Below are positions 46,391-55,894 of a stretch of 64,000 bases of DNA, one piece after another. Within the stretch, counting starts at the first letter, position 1, and the number at the start of each line of letters is the position of its first letter. Source of the stretch: Chryseobacterium sp. CH25 (GTDB taxonomy: Bacteria > Bacteroidota > Bacteroidia > Flavobacteriales > Weeksellaceae); contig NZ_NRQT01000001.1 of the NCBI RefSeq assembly GCF_004119455.1, forward strand, positions 186,001 to 250,000. The letters run 5' to 3'. The translations under genes and the position numbers were made by a program. The notes below the pieces were generated by a model. The model made no database searches. It saw only the letters and a program-made list of their open reading frames with translations, and had not been told where the DNA came from.

Positions 46391-48463
46391 ATGAAAGTAA
46401 TATTAGCAGAAAAGCCCAGTGTTGCCAGAGAAATAGCGATGGTTTTAGGAGCAACTGAAAAAAATAATGGATATTTAACAGGTAATGGCTATGCCGTTAC
46501 CTGGTCTTTTGGTCATTTATTGGCATTGGCTATGCCTGAAGATTACGGTATTTCAAACTTTAGTCAACAGGCATTACCTATTCTACCCGCACCTTTCAAA
46601 TTAACCATCAGAAAAGTAAAAAAAGGCAGACAGTTTATAGTGGATCCGGAAGCATCCAAACAACTGAAAATCATGGGAAGACTATTTGCTGTATGCGACA
46701 GTATTATTGTGGCAACAGATGCAGGAAGAGAAGGAGAACTTATCTTTCGGTATATCTATGAATACCTGCATTGCAAAAAACCGTTTGAAAGGCTATGGAT
46801 CAGTTCCTTAACGGAAAAAGCCATTAAAAACGGATTTCAAAATTTAAAACCGGGAGGTCAATATGAGGGATTGTTCCATGCGGGTCAGTGCAGAAGCAGA
46901 GCTGACTGGTTACTAGGAATTAATACCACTCAGGCCTTGACGGTAGCCGCAGGGAATGGATTATATTCATTGGGAAGAGTTCAGACTCCGACACTGGGTT
47001 TAATCTGCAAACGTTATCAGGCGCACAAAGAATTCATCAGCCAGAAATACTGGCAGATTGAACTTCGCCATCAAAAGGACTTTATTGAATTCAATAGTCT
47101 TGGAAAACTAAAATTCACAGAAAGAAAACAAGCTGAAGATATTGTAAAATCATTGGAAAGAAGCCCCACAACAGCAAAAATTACTTCTATTGATGTAAAG
47201 ACGGTAAAAGAGCAGGCTCCTCTCCTATTTGATTTGACAAGCCTACAGAAAGAGGCAAACAAAAGATTAAATTTCAGTGCAGAGGAAACGCTAAATATTA
47301 CTCAAAGTCTCTATGAGAATAAATTTATTACCTATCCTCGAACGGGAAGTCAATACATCCCGGAAGATCTGTGGCCGGAAATACCTGATCTTATAAGGAT
47401 TCTTCAGGAAAAAGAGCCTTATAAAAATGCAGCGGGTTCACTTCCTTGGGGAAACTTTAATAAAAGAATTGTCAATGATGTGAAAGTTACTGATCATTAT
47501 GGATTGCTCACTACTGAAAAAATTCCTTCAGCACTAACGGCAAAAGAAAATGCTATTTATGAGTTGATAGCTTTCCGATTATTGGAGGCTGTTTCACAAC
47601 CTTGCATTAAAGAAATTACAGACATTAATTTACAGGTGCTTCATTTCGATTTTGCAGCCCAAGGATGTAAAATCTTACAAAAAGGCTGGCGTAATATCAC
47701 CGGTAATTCTTCAAATGATTTTGAGGATGTTCAGGAGTTTCCAGAGTTCAGAGAAGGTGAAGAGCTCAAAATTAAAGAGATTATTATTCTTGAAAAGAAA
47801 ACCCAAGCTCCCAGTCTTTATACTGAAGGAAGTCTATTGTCTGCAATGGAAAATGCAGGGAAAGGTGTTGAAGAAGCAGAACAGCGAAAAATATTAAAAA
47901 ATATAGGTATTGGTACACCTGCCACACGGGCATCTATTATTGAAACATTGATTCATCGGGATTATATCAAAAGAGAAAATAAATCACTTATCCCAACGGA
48001 TAAAGGATTAAAAGTATATGATCTGGTAAAAGATAAAAAAATAGCCGATGTTTCCTTGACTGCAGAATGGGAATTAGAAATGCAATGTATAGAAAATAAT
48101 GAATGTAATGCATCCGAATTTCAAAAGCAAATCGAAAATTATACAACATCTGTCACCAAGGAATTACTGCAGATCCACATTGAACAGCCACATATTCCCA
48201 AGATTATATGCCCAAAATGCAAAACGCAGCATTTGGTTATTCATGAACATATTGTGAAGTGTCCTGATACTCGTTGCAATTGGTTGCTGTTTAGAAATAT
48301 CTGCAGTATCCAAATCTCATTAAATGACATCGAAAGACTCGTTAACACAGGTAAAACATCATTAATAAAAGGAATGAAAAGTAAATCAGGAAAAATTTTT
48401 AACGCTCATATTATACTGAATGACAAAGCTGAAGTCTCATTTGAATTTGAAAAAAGCCAATAG
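46391..48463 (+). CDS. topB: type IA DNA topoisomerase III
   Basis: 690 aa. Toprim domain (V-I-L-A-E-K-P-S-V-A-R-E-I-A and D-A-G-R-E-G-E-L), catalytic Tyr in F-I-T-Y-P-R-T-G-S. Then a C4 zinc motif (I-C-P-K-C and C-P-D-T-R-C) and a C-terminal repeat L-I-K-G-M-K-S-K-S-G-K-I-F-N-A. It relaxes and decatenates DNA; element-encoded copies probably help transfer or replication. The C-terminal 45 residues resemble the repeats in the DUF3945 neighbour. Confidence 0.92.
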   Translation: MKVILAEKPSVAREIAMVLGATEKNNGYLTGNGYAVTWSFGHLLALAMPEDYGISNFSQQALPILPAPFKLTIRKVKKGRQFIVDPEASKQLKIMGRLFAVCDSIIVATDAGREGELIFRYIYEYLHCKKPFERLWISSLTEKAIKNGFQNLKPGGQYEGLFHAGQCRSRADWLLGINTTQALTVAAGNGLYSLGRVQTPTLGLICKRYQAHKEFISQKYWQIELRHQKDFIEFNSLGKLKFTERKQAEDIVKSLERSPTTAKITSIDVKTVKEQAPLLFDLTSLQKEANKRLNFSAEETLNITQSLYENKFITYPRTGSQYIPEDLWPEIPDLIRILQEKEPYKNAAGSLPWGNFNKRIVNDVKVTDHYGLLTTEKIPSALTAKENAIYELIAFRLLEAVSQPCIKEITDINLQVLHFDFAAQGCKILQKGWRNITGNSSNDFEDVQEFPEFREGEELKIKEIIILEKKTQAPSLYTEGSLLSAMENAGKGVEEAEQRKILKNIGIGTPATRASIIETLIHRDYIKRENKSLIPTDKGLKVYDLVKDKKIADVSLTAEWELEMQCIENNECNASEFQKQIENYTTSVTKELLQIHIEQPHIPKIICPKCKTQHLVIHEHIVKCPDTRCNWLLFRNICSIQISLNDIERLVNTGKTSLIKGMKSKSGKIFNAHIILNDKAEVSFEFEKSQ

Positions 48464-48607
48464 GTCAGTAATTTTCACTCTATTTAAACGAAGCAAACTG
48501 TATTTACAATACAACTTATAGATGATATGAATTGTAAAAAACTTATTTGCAGTAGATTTGCATCTGATTCTCATGTTTAATTTGAGTTTTCATGGTTATT
48601 AGTTTTT

Positions 48608-48626
48608 ATCCCCGGTATTCGGGGAT
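48608..48626. terminator. bidirectional terminator between topB and the coupling protein gene
   Basis: Stem ATCCCCG (48608-48614) / CGGGGAT (48620-48626) with a 5-nt loop, followed by TTTT on plus and preceded by AAAA-complement Ts on minus. It separates convergent genes. Confidence 0.8.
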
Positions 48627-48633
48627 TTTTGCT

Positions 48634-50631
48634 TTATTCTTTTGGGATTAAATGCTTTAACTCAGGATCAGTTTTAATACGCTCAATTTCATTTTCAATA
48701 ATCCTCATAACATCCTGCTTAACATTTTTATAATTCTCTTCAATCATTGACGTGAACCGGTCTTCTCCATTTTCATCTACAAATGATAAAATCTCCGGTA
48801 TCCTCTGATAAGATTTAGCTTCCTCAGCTACTTTCTCATTATCCACTACAATTTCTGCATGAAACATCTTCTGTTCAATCCTTTCATCAAAATTATCAGA
48901 TACAGCTCCTACAAACATTCCCTGGCTTAATGTTGAAATTTTAGAAGCCGGTATCAGACTATCCAGCTGGGTGGATATAGAAGTGGATGTATCGTTTCTG
49001 TTGATGGTCATACTTTGTCTTTTCTGCAGGACTTTTCCAAAACGTTCTGAAAGATTTTTAGCTGTGTCTCCCACCACCTGACCACTGAATATATTCCCCA
49101 CTGTATTCTGAATCACTTTACTTTCTTTATCTCCATAATCTCTTGCCAGCTGGGAAAAATCCTGAAAACCCAGACATATTGCTACTTTATTACTTCTTGC
49201 AGTTGCAATCAGATTGTCCAATCCCCGGAAGTAAATCGTGGGTAATTCATCAATAATCACTGAACTTTTCAGTTGCCCTTTTTTATTGATAAGTTTTACG
49301 ATTCTTGAATTATAGAGCCCCAACGCTGCTGAATAGATATTCTGCCGATCCGGGTTATTACCCACACATAATATCTTCGGTTCTTTCGGGTTGTTGATAT
49401 CCAAAGAAAAATCATCGCCGGTCATCACCCAGTATAGCTGAGGAGATATCATTCGTGACAAAGGAATCTTAGCAGAAGCGATTTGCCCCTGAAGCTGGTC
49501 CTGTGCACCACCCTGCCATGCGTCCATGAAAGGAGAAAGATAATTCTCAAGATCAGTATAAGAAGTTAGAATCGTGAAAACTTCAGAGTATTTTTTATTG
49601 AGCAGTTCAATGGCATGAGGAAAAGTACAGTATTTGCCATTTTCATATATTTTCAGAAACCAGATAATAGCAGCTAAAAGAATAATGGGAGATTCCACGA
49701 AGAAGTCCCCTTGTTTTTGAATCCAGGTTCTGTTTAAATTGAGCATGATGGTATAGGCTGCTTCATAGGCATCTGAAATATCCGTCATAAAATCAGGATT
49801 TAAAGGATTGCAACGATGGCTTCTTCGGGGATCATCAAAATTGATAACATAAAATTTTGGTTTTACTTTATATTTATCCTGATGTTTTAAGACATGATTA
49901 TAAGCAATCGTGGAAAGATCATCAAACTTAAAGTCATAGATATACATGGAGAAACCCTTCTCGATATGCTGTTTAATATAATTATTGACAATAGCATATG
50001 ACTTTCCTGATCCGGGTGTCCCCACTACAATGGTTGCTCTGAATGGATTGACAATGTTAATCCAACCCTGATTCCATTTCCCTCTGTAGTAGAATTTAGT
50101 GGGAAGATTGACAGAATATTCGTTTTCCATCAACCGTGTTTCCTGCATAAAACTTTCATTCTCAGTATTGAATATATCATCCATCAGATTATGCTTTAAC
50201 AAGCGGCTCATCCATACCCCTGCCATCATGAGGAGAATATATCCTACTGACATTGAAAGTATATATAAAAGGATGCCTGCCCCATTCCATCTCAGCAAAA
50301 TAGTATTGAAAAAAAACAGTACAATACCGACTGCCAGAAACCCCATAATCTGAGACCAACTTATCTTCTCATCTTTCACTCCTTTTGTTCCCAGGCAACT
50401 TAAAGAGAGTAATACAATGGTAAAAACTTTTGTATAAATACTGTAAGAAAACAAACCTGCCGTTTTTTGGAAATTCAGCAGTATTCTGTTAATAACTTCC
50501 AATGTCCATCCCTTTTCATAAAAAAAGGGATAACAATACCAGTAATAATGCATCAGTACCATTAAAATACTGACGGCACGCATAAAAGCCATAATTTTAG
50601 CTAAGCCCCGTAGATCATCTTCACCCTGCAT
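48634..50631 (-). CDS. type IV coupling protein (TraG/VirD4-like, MobC)
   Basis: 665 aa from the ATG at 50631 (M-Q-G-E-D-D-L-R-G-L-A-K-I-M), the usual family start; the longer form adds 29 residues. Several membrane helices in the first about 160 residues, Walker A V-G-T-P-G-S-G-K-S-Y near 205, Walker B-like S-S-V-I-I-D-E-L-P-T. It docks the relaxase-DNA complex to the mating channel and pumps DNA. Conventionally follows mobA-mobB; here the DUF1016 nuclease gene intervenes. Confidence 0.88.
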   Translation of the reverse strand: MQGEDDLRGLAKIMAFMRAVSILMVLMHYYWYCYPFFYEKGWTLEVINRILLNFQKTAGLFSYSIYTKVFTIVLLSLSCLGTKGVKDEKISWSQIMGFLAVGIVLFFFNTILLRWNGAGILLYILSMSVGYILLMMAGVWMSRLLKHNLMDDIFNTENESFMQETRLMENEYSVNLPTKFYYRGKWNQGWINIVNPFRATIVVGTPGSGKSYAIVNNYIKQHIEKGFSMYIYDFKFDDLSTIAYNHVLKHQDKYKVKPKFYVINFDDPRRSHRCNPLNPDFMTDISDAYEAAYTIMLNLNRTWIQKQGDFFVESPIILLAAIIWFLKIYENGKYCTFPHAIELLNKKYSEVFTILTSYTDLENYLSPFMDAWQGGAQDQLQGQIASAKIPLSRMISPQLYWVMTGDDFSLDINNPKEPKILCVGNNPDRQNIYSAALGLYNSRIVKLINKKGQLKSSVIIDELPTIYFRGLDNLIATARSNKVAICLGFQDFSQLARDYGDKESKVIQNTVGNIFSGQVVGDTAKNLSERFGKVLQKRQSMTINRNDTSTSISTQLDSLIPASKISTLSQGMFVGAVSDNFDERIEQKMFHAEIVVDNEKVAEEAKSYQRIPEILSFVDENGEDRFTSMIEENYKNVKQDVMRIIENEIERIKTDPELKHLIPKE

Positions 50632-50764
50632 ATCATTTATTTTTAGAGTTAGGATGATGAATTTATCGGGTAACAGAAGTCTGCTTTCTACACTGGCATT
50701 GCCCGGCGTTATAAGCAAGCATTTGGCATAGTTCTAAAACCGGTTTTCTCACGGATCATAGCAG

Positions 50765-50792
50765 TTGTTGACCAAGGAATTTTTTACATTTG
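50765..50792 (+). promoter_or_regulatory. promoter of the DUF1016/PDDEXK gene
   Basis: TTG (50765-50767), 17-nt spacer, TACATTTG (50785-50792). Transcription should start near 50799, which rules out the upstream TTG start at 50790 and fixes translation at the ATG at 50811. Confidence 0.6.
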
Positions 50793-50810
50793 TTCTATAA
50801 CAAAAAATCA

Positions 50811-51818
50811 ATGAAACCTTTACAATCAACATACACTGAATTACTGGACAGCATAGGGTCCGCTATTGAGGTTGCAAGACAAAATGCGGTTAAGGCAGTT
50901 AATACTGAGCTGGTGAAAGCCAACTGGGAAATTGGCAGGCATATCGTGGAATATGAGCAGCACGGTGAGGAACGTGCAGAATATGGAAGTAACTTACTGG
51001 CAACACTTTCCAAAGACCTTAGGCAGCGTTACGGTAAAGGATTTGGCAGGCGTAATATTTTAGATATGCGCAGATTTTATCTGACTTATCAAAAATGGCA
51101 GGCGGTGCCTGCCAAATTAAGCTGGACTCATTTGGTTACTTTGTTGGGTATTTCTGATAATACGGCAAGGAAGTTTTATGAAAAACAGGCCGTACTTGAA
51201 AACTGGGGCTATCGCGAACTGGAAAGGCAGATCAACTCTTCCCTTTTTGAAAGACTGGCATTGAGCAAAGATAAAAAAGGAGTATTGCAACTGGCGGAAA
51301 AAGGTCATATCGTAACCGATTCTACAGAGGCTATAAAAGATCCTTATATACTGGACTTTCTAAAATTACCTCAAAGTCATCGTGTTACCGAAAAAGCACT
51401 GGAGCAGAAGATTATTGATAACCTGCAGATGTTTCTTTTAGAACTGGGAAAAGGTTTTACATTTGTAGGAAGACAGTATAAGATATCACTTCGCAACAGG
51501 CATTTTTATATTGATCTTGTATTCTATCATCGTATCTTAAAGTGTTTTATATTGATCGATTTAAAAATAAAACAGGTCGAGCATAATGATATAGGACAAA
51601 TGAATTTATATCTGAACTATTTTAAGTCTGAAGAAAATGTAGTGGATGATAATGAACCTATAGGAATTATCCTTTCTGCAGAAAAAGATGAAGTATTGGT
51701 GGAATATGCAACAGGTGGTATTTCTAATAAAATATTTGTTTCCAAATATCAGTTGTATTTACCTGACAAAAAAGAATTACAGCAAAAAGTACAGGCAATT
51801 ATGCAAAAAGAAGGTTAG
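50811..51818 (+). CDS. DUF1016 (YhcG-type) PDDEXK nuclease domain protein
   Basis: 335 aa. N-terminal DUF1016 domain (W-E-I-G-R-H-I-V-E-Y-E, L-L-A-T-L-S-K-D-L, R-R-N-I-L-D-M-R-R-F-Y). C-terminal PDDEXK-like domain: F-T-F-V-G-R-Q-Y, F-Y-I-D-L-V-F-Y-H, F-I-L-I-D-L-K-I (D then D-x-K). Family members are linked to mobile elements and restriction loci; exact role unknown. It stands on the opposite strand between coupling and relaxase genes with its own promoter, so it is probably cargo. Confidence 0.85.
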   Translation: MKPLQSTYTELLDSIGSAIEVARQNAVKAVNTELVKANWEIGRHIVEYEQHGEERAEYGSNLLATLSKDLRQRYGKGFGRRNILDMRRFYLTYQKWQAVPAKLSWTHLVTLLGISDNTARKFYEKQAVLENWGYRELERQINSSLFERLALSKDKKGVLQLAEKGHIVTDSTEAIKDPYILDFLKLPQSHRVTEKALEQKIIDNLQMFLLELGKGFTFVGRQYKISLRNRHFYIDLVFYHRILKCFILIDLKIKQVEHNDIGQMNLYLNYFKSEENVVDDNEPIGIILSAEKDEVLVEYATGGISNKIFVSKYQLYLPDKKELQQKVQAIMQKEG

Positions 51819-51836
51819 GTGCAAGAGGCCATCAGA

Positions 51837-53147
51837 CTATCTTTTTCTTTTCTTTTTCCGCTTCCGCATTTGCTGTGAAAAAAACTGTTCTTCATAGTCT
51901 TCTCCCTGCACTGTTGGCAACAATCCGGGAAATGAGTCCATTGATTCGGTGTCACGTAAATCATCATTGTCATCATTTAAAAATCCAAATAAGGGATTAA
52001 GTTGAAGGGGTAAAAATTGATTTATTGAGAGTGATTTCGCTTCTGCCTGTATTGCATCACAGGGTTTATTTAAATGCTCCTGGTTCTTCCATAAATCACT
52101 AAAAACAGCAGCGGAATATCCTTTTCCCAAATTTGAACCATTCCATACTGTTTGGGTGTTATGATCGATAAATGTGATTCCATAGATACGTCCACCTTCA
52201 TTTCTGCGGATTACTGTATTAACACCCACAGACTTTAATTTCTCAACAAAATCTTTTTCATGAAGACTCACTTTGAGGGCATTATCAATCCAGCCCTTTA
52301 TTTCAGTTTTATTCGATTGAAGAATAGATTCTTTACTTTTTAAAAAATGAGATTCCAGTGCAGGTAAGAGTGCTCCCCTTCCAATCCTTGAAGCTTTATA
52401 GGGATTTCCAATCTTATGTTTGTTTTTATCCAATGCAAAATATACCAAACCCCGCTGTGGCTTTCCATGCAATTCACCTTCAATTTTTTCAACCGCTATA
52501 TTAAATATTGAAAGCAGAGCATTGTACTCTCCAAGAGTTTTAAAAGAATATACATCAGCTATATTCCGGATCACAGAGGCTATCTGATGTTTAATATTTC
52601 CTCTCTGATAATCAACAGGTTTGAAAACTAAATTATTTTTAAAATTCTTTCGTTTTGCGGCTGGCCATAAATTATAAGTATTTTCGAGTTGTCTGCATAT
52701 ATTCATCGACCGCCTTTTCTCAAATTGATCTGATATTTTCCTGCCATTTTCATCAACACATACTGAAACAATATGAATATGGGTACGATCGATATCAGTG
52801 TGTTTAAACACCATATAGGGCTGCTCTTCATACCCTATCCCATTCATATAGTCTTCTGCTATCTTTACAAATACTTCATCACTTACTTTATCATTCGGAT
52901 CGGGATTAAGCGATATATGTAAAGTATGCTTTTCCGTCTTTAGATTGGAAGCCAGATAAGGATCGAAAGATCTCATTAGTTGGGGTATTGTATACATCCC
53001 ATCTGAAGATTCCACCATTTTGTTCATCAACAAAATTTGTCCCTGTCCCTTTTCCACCTTATGATGATTATAGGCTAAGGCACTATATAAATTACTGCTT
53101 CTACCAATTTTTGCAATCATCGGATTATTATTTTTCAACATTTCCAT
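51837..53147 (-). CDS. mobB: MobB relaxase
   Basis: 436 aa. Relaxase/mobilisation nuclease domain in the first about 170 residues: M-I-A-K-I-G-R-S-S-N-L-Y-S-A-L-A-Y-N, then H-T-L-H-I-S-L-N, then the metal-binding T-H-I-H-I-V histidines. C-terminal part is basic and ends in R-K-R-K-K-K-R-K-R. It nicks oriT and pilots the strand. The gene overlaps the mobA end by 20 nt; a start at the ninth codon after (53120) is an alternative matching relatives. Confidence 0.9.
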   Translation of the reverse strand: MEMLKNNNPMIAKIGRSSNLYSALAYNHHKVEKGQGQILLMNKMVESSDGMYTIPQLMRSFDPYLASNLKTEKHTLHISLNPDPNDKVSDEVFVKIAEDYMNGIGYEEQPYMVFKHTDIDRTHIHIVSVCVDENGRKISDQFEKRRSMNICRQLENTYNLWPAAKRKNFKNNLVFKPVDYQRGNIKHQIASVIRNIADVYSFKTLGEYNALLSIFNIAVEKIEGELHGKPQRGLVYFALDKNKHKIGNPYKASRIGRGALLPALESHFLKSKESILQSNKTEIKGWIDNALKVSLHEKDFVEKLKSVGVNTVIRRNEGGRIYGITFIDHNTQTVWNGSNLGKGYSAAVFSDLWKNQEHLNKPCDAIQAEAKSLSINQFLPLQLNPLFGFLNDDNDDLRDTESMDSFPGLLPTVQGEDYEEQFFSQQMRKRKKKRKR

Positions 53148-53559
53148 TATTAAACGTATTAGCCAATTCGATTATTTTCCGGCATAACACTGAAAGTTCA
53201 GCGGTATGTTTCTCCAGCTTATACAAAAATGCAGCAGCTTTTTTCTCGGTAAAATGGGTATATAATAATTTAACTACCTGATTGTAATTTACGCCCACTG
53301 CTCTGAACTGGGAATAAAAGGAAGTCAGCCTCATATAGAAATCAACTGTTCCTTTATCTATTTTTACTGTTTTTATTTCTTTTGAAAACAATACGGATGT
53401 TATAAATTTAGCTTTATTATCCATCCCGGACGCTTCAAATAAAGACAGAAATTTGCTATTGTCTTCTTCATTCAACCGAAAAACATAACGGTGAACACAT
53501 GGGTCTGCTTTTGGTTTTCGCCCTCCTTTATTTCTATAATTATTTTTATGATCATTCAT
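53128..53559 (-). CDS. mobA: MobA, relaxosome accessory protein
   Basis: 143 aa from the ATG at 53559 (MNDHKNNYRNKGGRKPKADP); a longer frame would run through the putative oriT. N-terminal basic G-G-R-K-P-K segment, then a ribbon-helix-helix-like region (V-F-R-L-N-E-E-D-N-S-K-F-L) and F-Y-S-Q-F-R-A-V-G-V-N-Y-N-Q-V, typical of Bacteroidetes MobA proteins that bind oriT and help MobB. It overlaps mobB, so translation is coupled. Confidence 0.88.
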   Translation of the reverse strand: MNDHKNNYRNKGGRKPKADPCVHRYVFRLNEEDNSKFLSLFEASGMDNKAKFITSVLFSKEIKTVKIDKGTVDFYMRLTSFYSQFRAVGVNYNQVVKLLYTHFTEKKAAAFLYKLEKHTAELSVLCRKIIELANTFNNGNVEK

Positions 53560-53620
53560 TAGGTATCCATTTAAAATTATAAACCTCGACTTCGGAGAGT
53601 GTTTCAAAGCTCCCGGCAGG

Positions 53621-53675
53621 GCAAGTTGTTTTGAGGCACAAAAAACAGTTATGAGGCACTCAAAACACAACTTGC
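53621..53675. other. candidate origin of transfer (oriT)
   Basis: Inverted repeat with arms GCAAGTTGTTTTGAG (53621-53635) and CTCAAAACACAACTTGC (53659-53675), plus a direct repeat GAGGCAC (twice, 53633-53659). It lies 62 nt upstream of mobA in the divergent spacer, where Bacteroidetes oriTs are expected. The nic site is not determined. Confidence 0.6.
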
Positions 53676-54127
53676 CGTGTTCCGGTGGACACCCTATTTA
53701 CCGCATTAAAAAAACTATCGTAACAAGCGACAATATATTTCAGATGTTGTACTAAACAGCCAACTCTCTCTAAAAAATCAATACAACAATGTAAACAGAA
53801 ACAACCAGATATATACAATTCTACCCCCTTCCAATTGCTGCCAAATAATACCAGCAATTACCTGAAAATCCACACTCGTTTTGAAGATTATTTCCTTTAC
53901 AGCAACATATAAAGTTGATGATAAAACGGGTAAATCATAAAAATGTAAAGTTTTAAAACTATAAAAGCGCAAAAGCAGAAAAGCAGTTACAGATATGCCC
54001 TGTAAAAATGATGTAAATGTATACATCTTTAGATATTTAAGATAATATAGGAGTACCCCGATATATAAATCAACCTATACAGATTCTTACCAATATGAAT
54101 TATAAAACAACAATAAATACATGCATC
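53676..54127. other. divergent mobA/parA spacer
   Basis: About 450 nt between the oriT candidate and parA. AT-rich, with no convincing gene on either strand; small frames here overlap each other. It should hold promoters for parA and mob genes and part of the transfer origin, but no clear -7 box is visible. Confidence 0.4.
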
Positions 54128-54895
54128 ATGAAAGCAACAAAAAAAACTTTAAAAGTTAGTTTCTCCACTCAAAAAGGAGGTGTGGGAAAATCGACAATTA
54201 CGACATTAATTGCCAGCGTAATGCATTACCGATTGGGATATAATGTTTTAATCATGGATTGTGATTTTCCACAATACAGTGTAAGCAATATGCGGGAACG
54301 TGATAAAAAAGCAATCATGTTGAATGAGTACCATAAAAAGGCTGCTATGAAACAATTCCAACTGATTAGCAAAAAAGCATATCCTATCATACGCTGTAAG
54401 GCTGAAAATGCAATAGAGGAATCAATCCAATATAGTAACCAAACTACTATAGTCCCGGACATTATCTTTTTTGATCTGCCTGGTACCGCCAATACCAAAG
54501 GGGTTCTGACAACCTTGAAATTCATGGATTTTATTTTTGCCCCAATGACTGCTGACCGTTTAGTTGTAGAAAGTACATTAGGATTTACCAAGGCTTTTAT
54601 GGCTCTTCCTTCCGGTGAGCATGATCTTACAAAACAAGCGTTGTGGTTATTCTGGAATCAGATTGATGGCCGGGAAAAGACTGGGTTATACGAGATCTAC
54701 GAAAAAGCGATTGTGACTCTTCAGATGAATATAATGAATACGCGAATCATGGACAGTAAACGATTTCGTAAGGAATCCGATCACATCGGAAATAATATTT
54801 TCAGATCAACACTGTTACCAGCAGAATATCCGCTTTTAAAAGCGACAAGAATGGATCTATTTATTGAAGAGTTTCTAAGAATCACAAATCTATAA
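54128..54895 (+). CDS. ParA-family ATPase (TraA-like)
   Basis: 255 aa from the ATG at 54128 (MKATKKTLKVSFSTQKGG). Deviant Walker A K-G-G-V-G-K-S-T-I-T near 16-25, and D-L-P-G-T-A-N for Walker B. It resembles the ParA/MinD ATPase (TraA) at the head of Bacteroidetes tra operons, which may assist element maintenance or positioning of the transfer machinery. It is 10 nt before the DUF3408 gene. Confidence 0.88.
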   Translation: MKATKKTLKVSFSTQKGGVGKSTITTLIASVMHYRLGYNVLIMDCDFPQYSVSNMRERDKKAIMLNEYHKKAAMKQFQLISKKAYPIIRCKAENAIEESIQYSNQTTIVPDIIFFDLPGTANTKGVLTTLKFMDFIFAPMTADRLVVESTLGFTKAFMALPSGEHDLTKQALWLFWNQIDGREKTGLYEIYEKAIVTLQMNIMNTRIMDSKRFRKESDHIGNNIFRSTLLPAEYPLLKATRMDLFIEEFLRITNL

Positions 54896-54905
54896 AATCA
54901 GAAAG

Positions 54906-55304
54906 ATGGCTACAAACAATGATAATAACGATTTAGAAAAGCCTACTATTGATGAAGAATATTTAATGCAGGTAATCAGCGGCGAACAAACGGTTCTTGA
55001 TAAACAAAATCATACAGCCCAGCAAGCCGTCCATAAGTCTAAAGAAAAAACAAAAACGAATACTTCTAAAAAGCTACACTATGAAGACACCTTTTTAACA
55101 AATCGTTTTCCTTCAGGACGTAATGGTAAGGTGGTTTACATACGTCCAGAGTACCATGAAAGATTATTACGATTAGTACAACTTTCCAGAGAAGAAAGGA
55201 CAACCCTGTATTCCTATATCGACAATATACTTGAACAGCATTTTCAGGAATACGGAAGTGAGATTACTGAATACTTTAACAATCACTTTAAACCAATCCT
55301 ATAA
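54906..55304 (+). CDS. DUF3408 conjugal transfer protein (TraB-like)
   Basis: 132 aa. The acidic N-terminus is followed by a DUF3408-type end: G-K-V-V-Y-I-R-P-E-Y-H-E-R-L-L-R, then Y-S-Y-I-D-N-I-L-E-Q-H-F. The pattern resembles ribbon-helix-helix DNA-binding proteins. Between parA and the traD-like gene in one operon. Role in conjugation known only by association. Confidence 0.82.
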   Translation: MATNNDNNDLEKPTIDEEYLMQVISGEQTVLDKQNHTAQQAVHKSKEKTKTNTSKKLHYEDTFLTNRFPSGRNGKVVYIRPEYHERLLRLVQLSREERTTLYSYIDNILEQHFQEYGSEITEYFNNHFKPIL

Positions 55305-55307
55305 ACT

Positions 55308-55871
55308 ATGGAAACTCTCATTATTATATGTCTCCTGATTATAATCTTATTATTATTTCATGACAAAATTATCCAAAAACAAGTTCCTTATCATAAAACT
55401 GAGAAACAAGCAGATTATAAAAGACAAGCCAATATTATGGGAGAAGCAAAAACCTCATTCCATTCTATGACAATCACTTCCTCCGAAAGACAAGAAAATG
55501 AACTTGATTTCAATCCCTCTAATTTAGAGATAGAATATGACATCAGCGAAAATGTCAATCTATCAAATCCGCAGGAAGAACCGTGTGGTTTTAATAGTAT
55601 CCCTGATTTTATTGACGAGGAAGAAGAATGGAAAAAATATAGAATCATTGGTGAGGATAACAGTTTTGCCCAAGGGGTTACCTTTGAAGAACTAAGCACT
55701 GTGGAGATGTTTGCGAAACAAACTCGTTTTACCCCATCTCAAAAGGAAACAGCAGCAGCAATCGTTCAGAAAACGTATGGAACCGAATTATATACCTTAC
55801 TTGAAAATTCTATGGAAAATGCTTCCCGTCAAATAGCTTTACTATTAGATAATTCTTTTGAAAATGAGTAA
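55308..55871 (+). CDS. conjugal transfer protein (TraD-like)
   Basis: 187 aa. N-terminal membrane helix (L-I-I-I-C-L-L-I-I-I-L-L-L-F), then a polar segment, and a conserved-looking tail V-T-F-E-E-L-S-T-V with Q-K-T-Y-G-T-E-L-Y-T-L-L. Position after the DUF3408 gene fits the TraC/TraD slot of such tra loci; the name is by synteny. It ends just before the long hairpin that marks the cargo junction. Confidence 0.65.
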   Translation: METLIIICLLIIILLLFHDKIIQKQVPYHKTEKQADYKRQANIMGEAKTSFHSMTITSSERQENELDFNPSNLEIEYDISENVNLSNPQEEPCGFNSIPDFIDEEEEWKKYRIIGEDNSFAQGVTFEELSTVEMFAKQTRFTPSQKETAAAIVQKTYGTELYTLLENSMENASRQIALLLDNSFENE

Positions 55872-55894
55872 AAATCCGGTTCTTCCAACGTGCG

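Noticed and set aside
50790..50810. Upstream TTG start for the DUF1016 gene
   Set aside because: It falls in the -7 promoter box, before the expected transcription start.
53560..53670. Longer N-terminus for MobA
   Set aside because: It would translate the oriT-like inverted repeat; the ATG at 53559 matches relatives.
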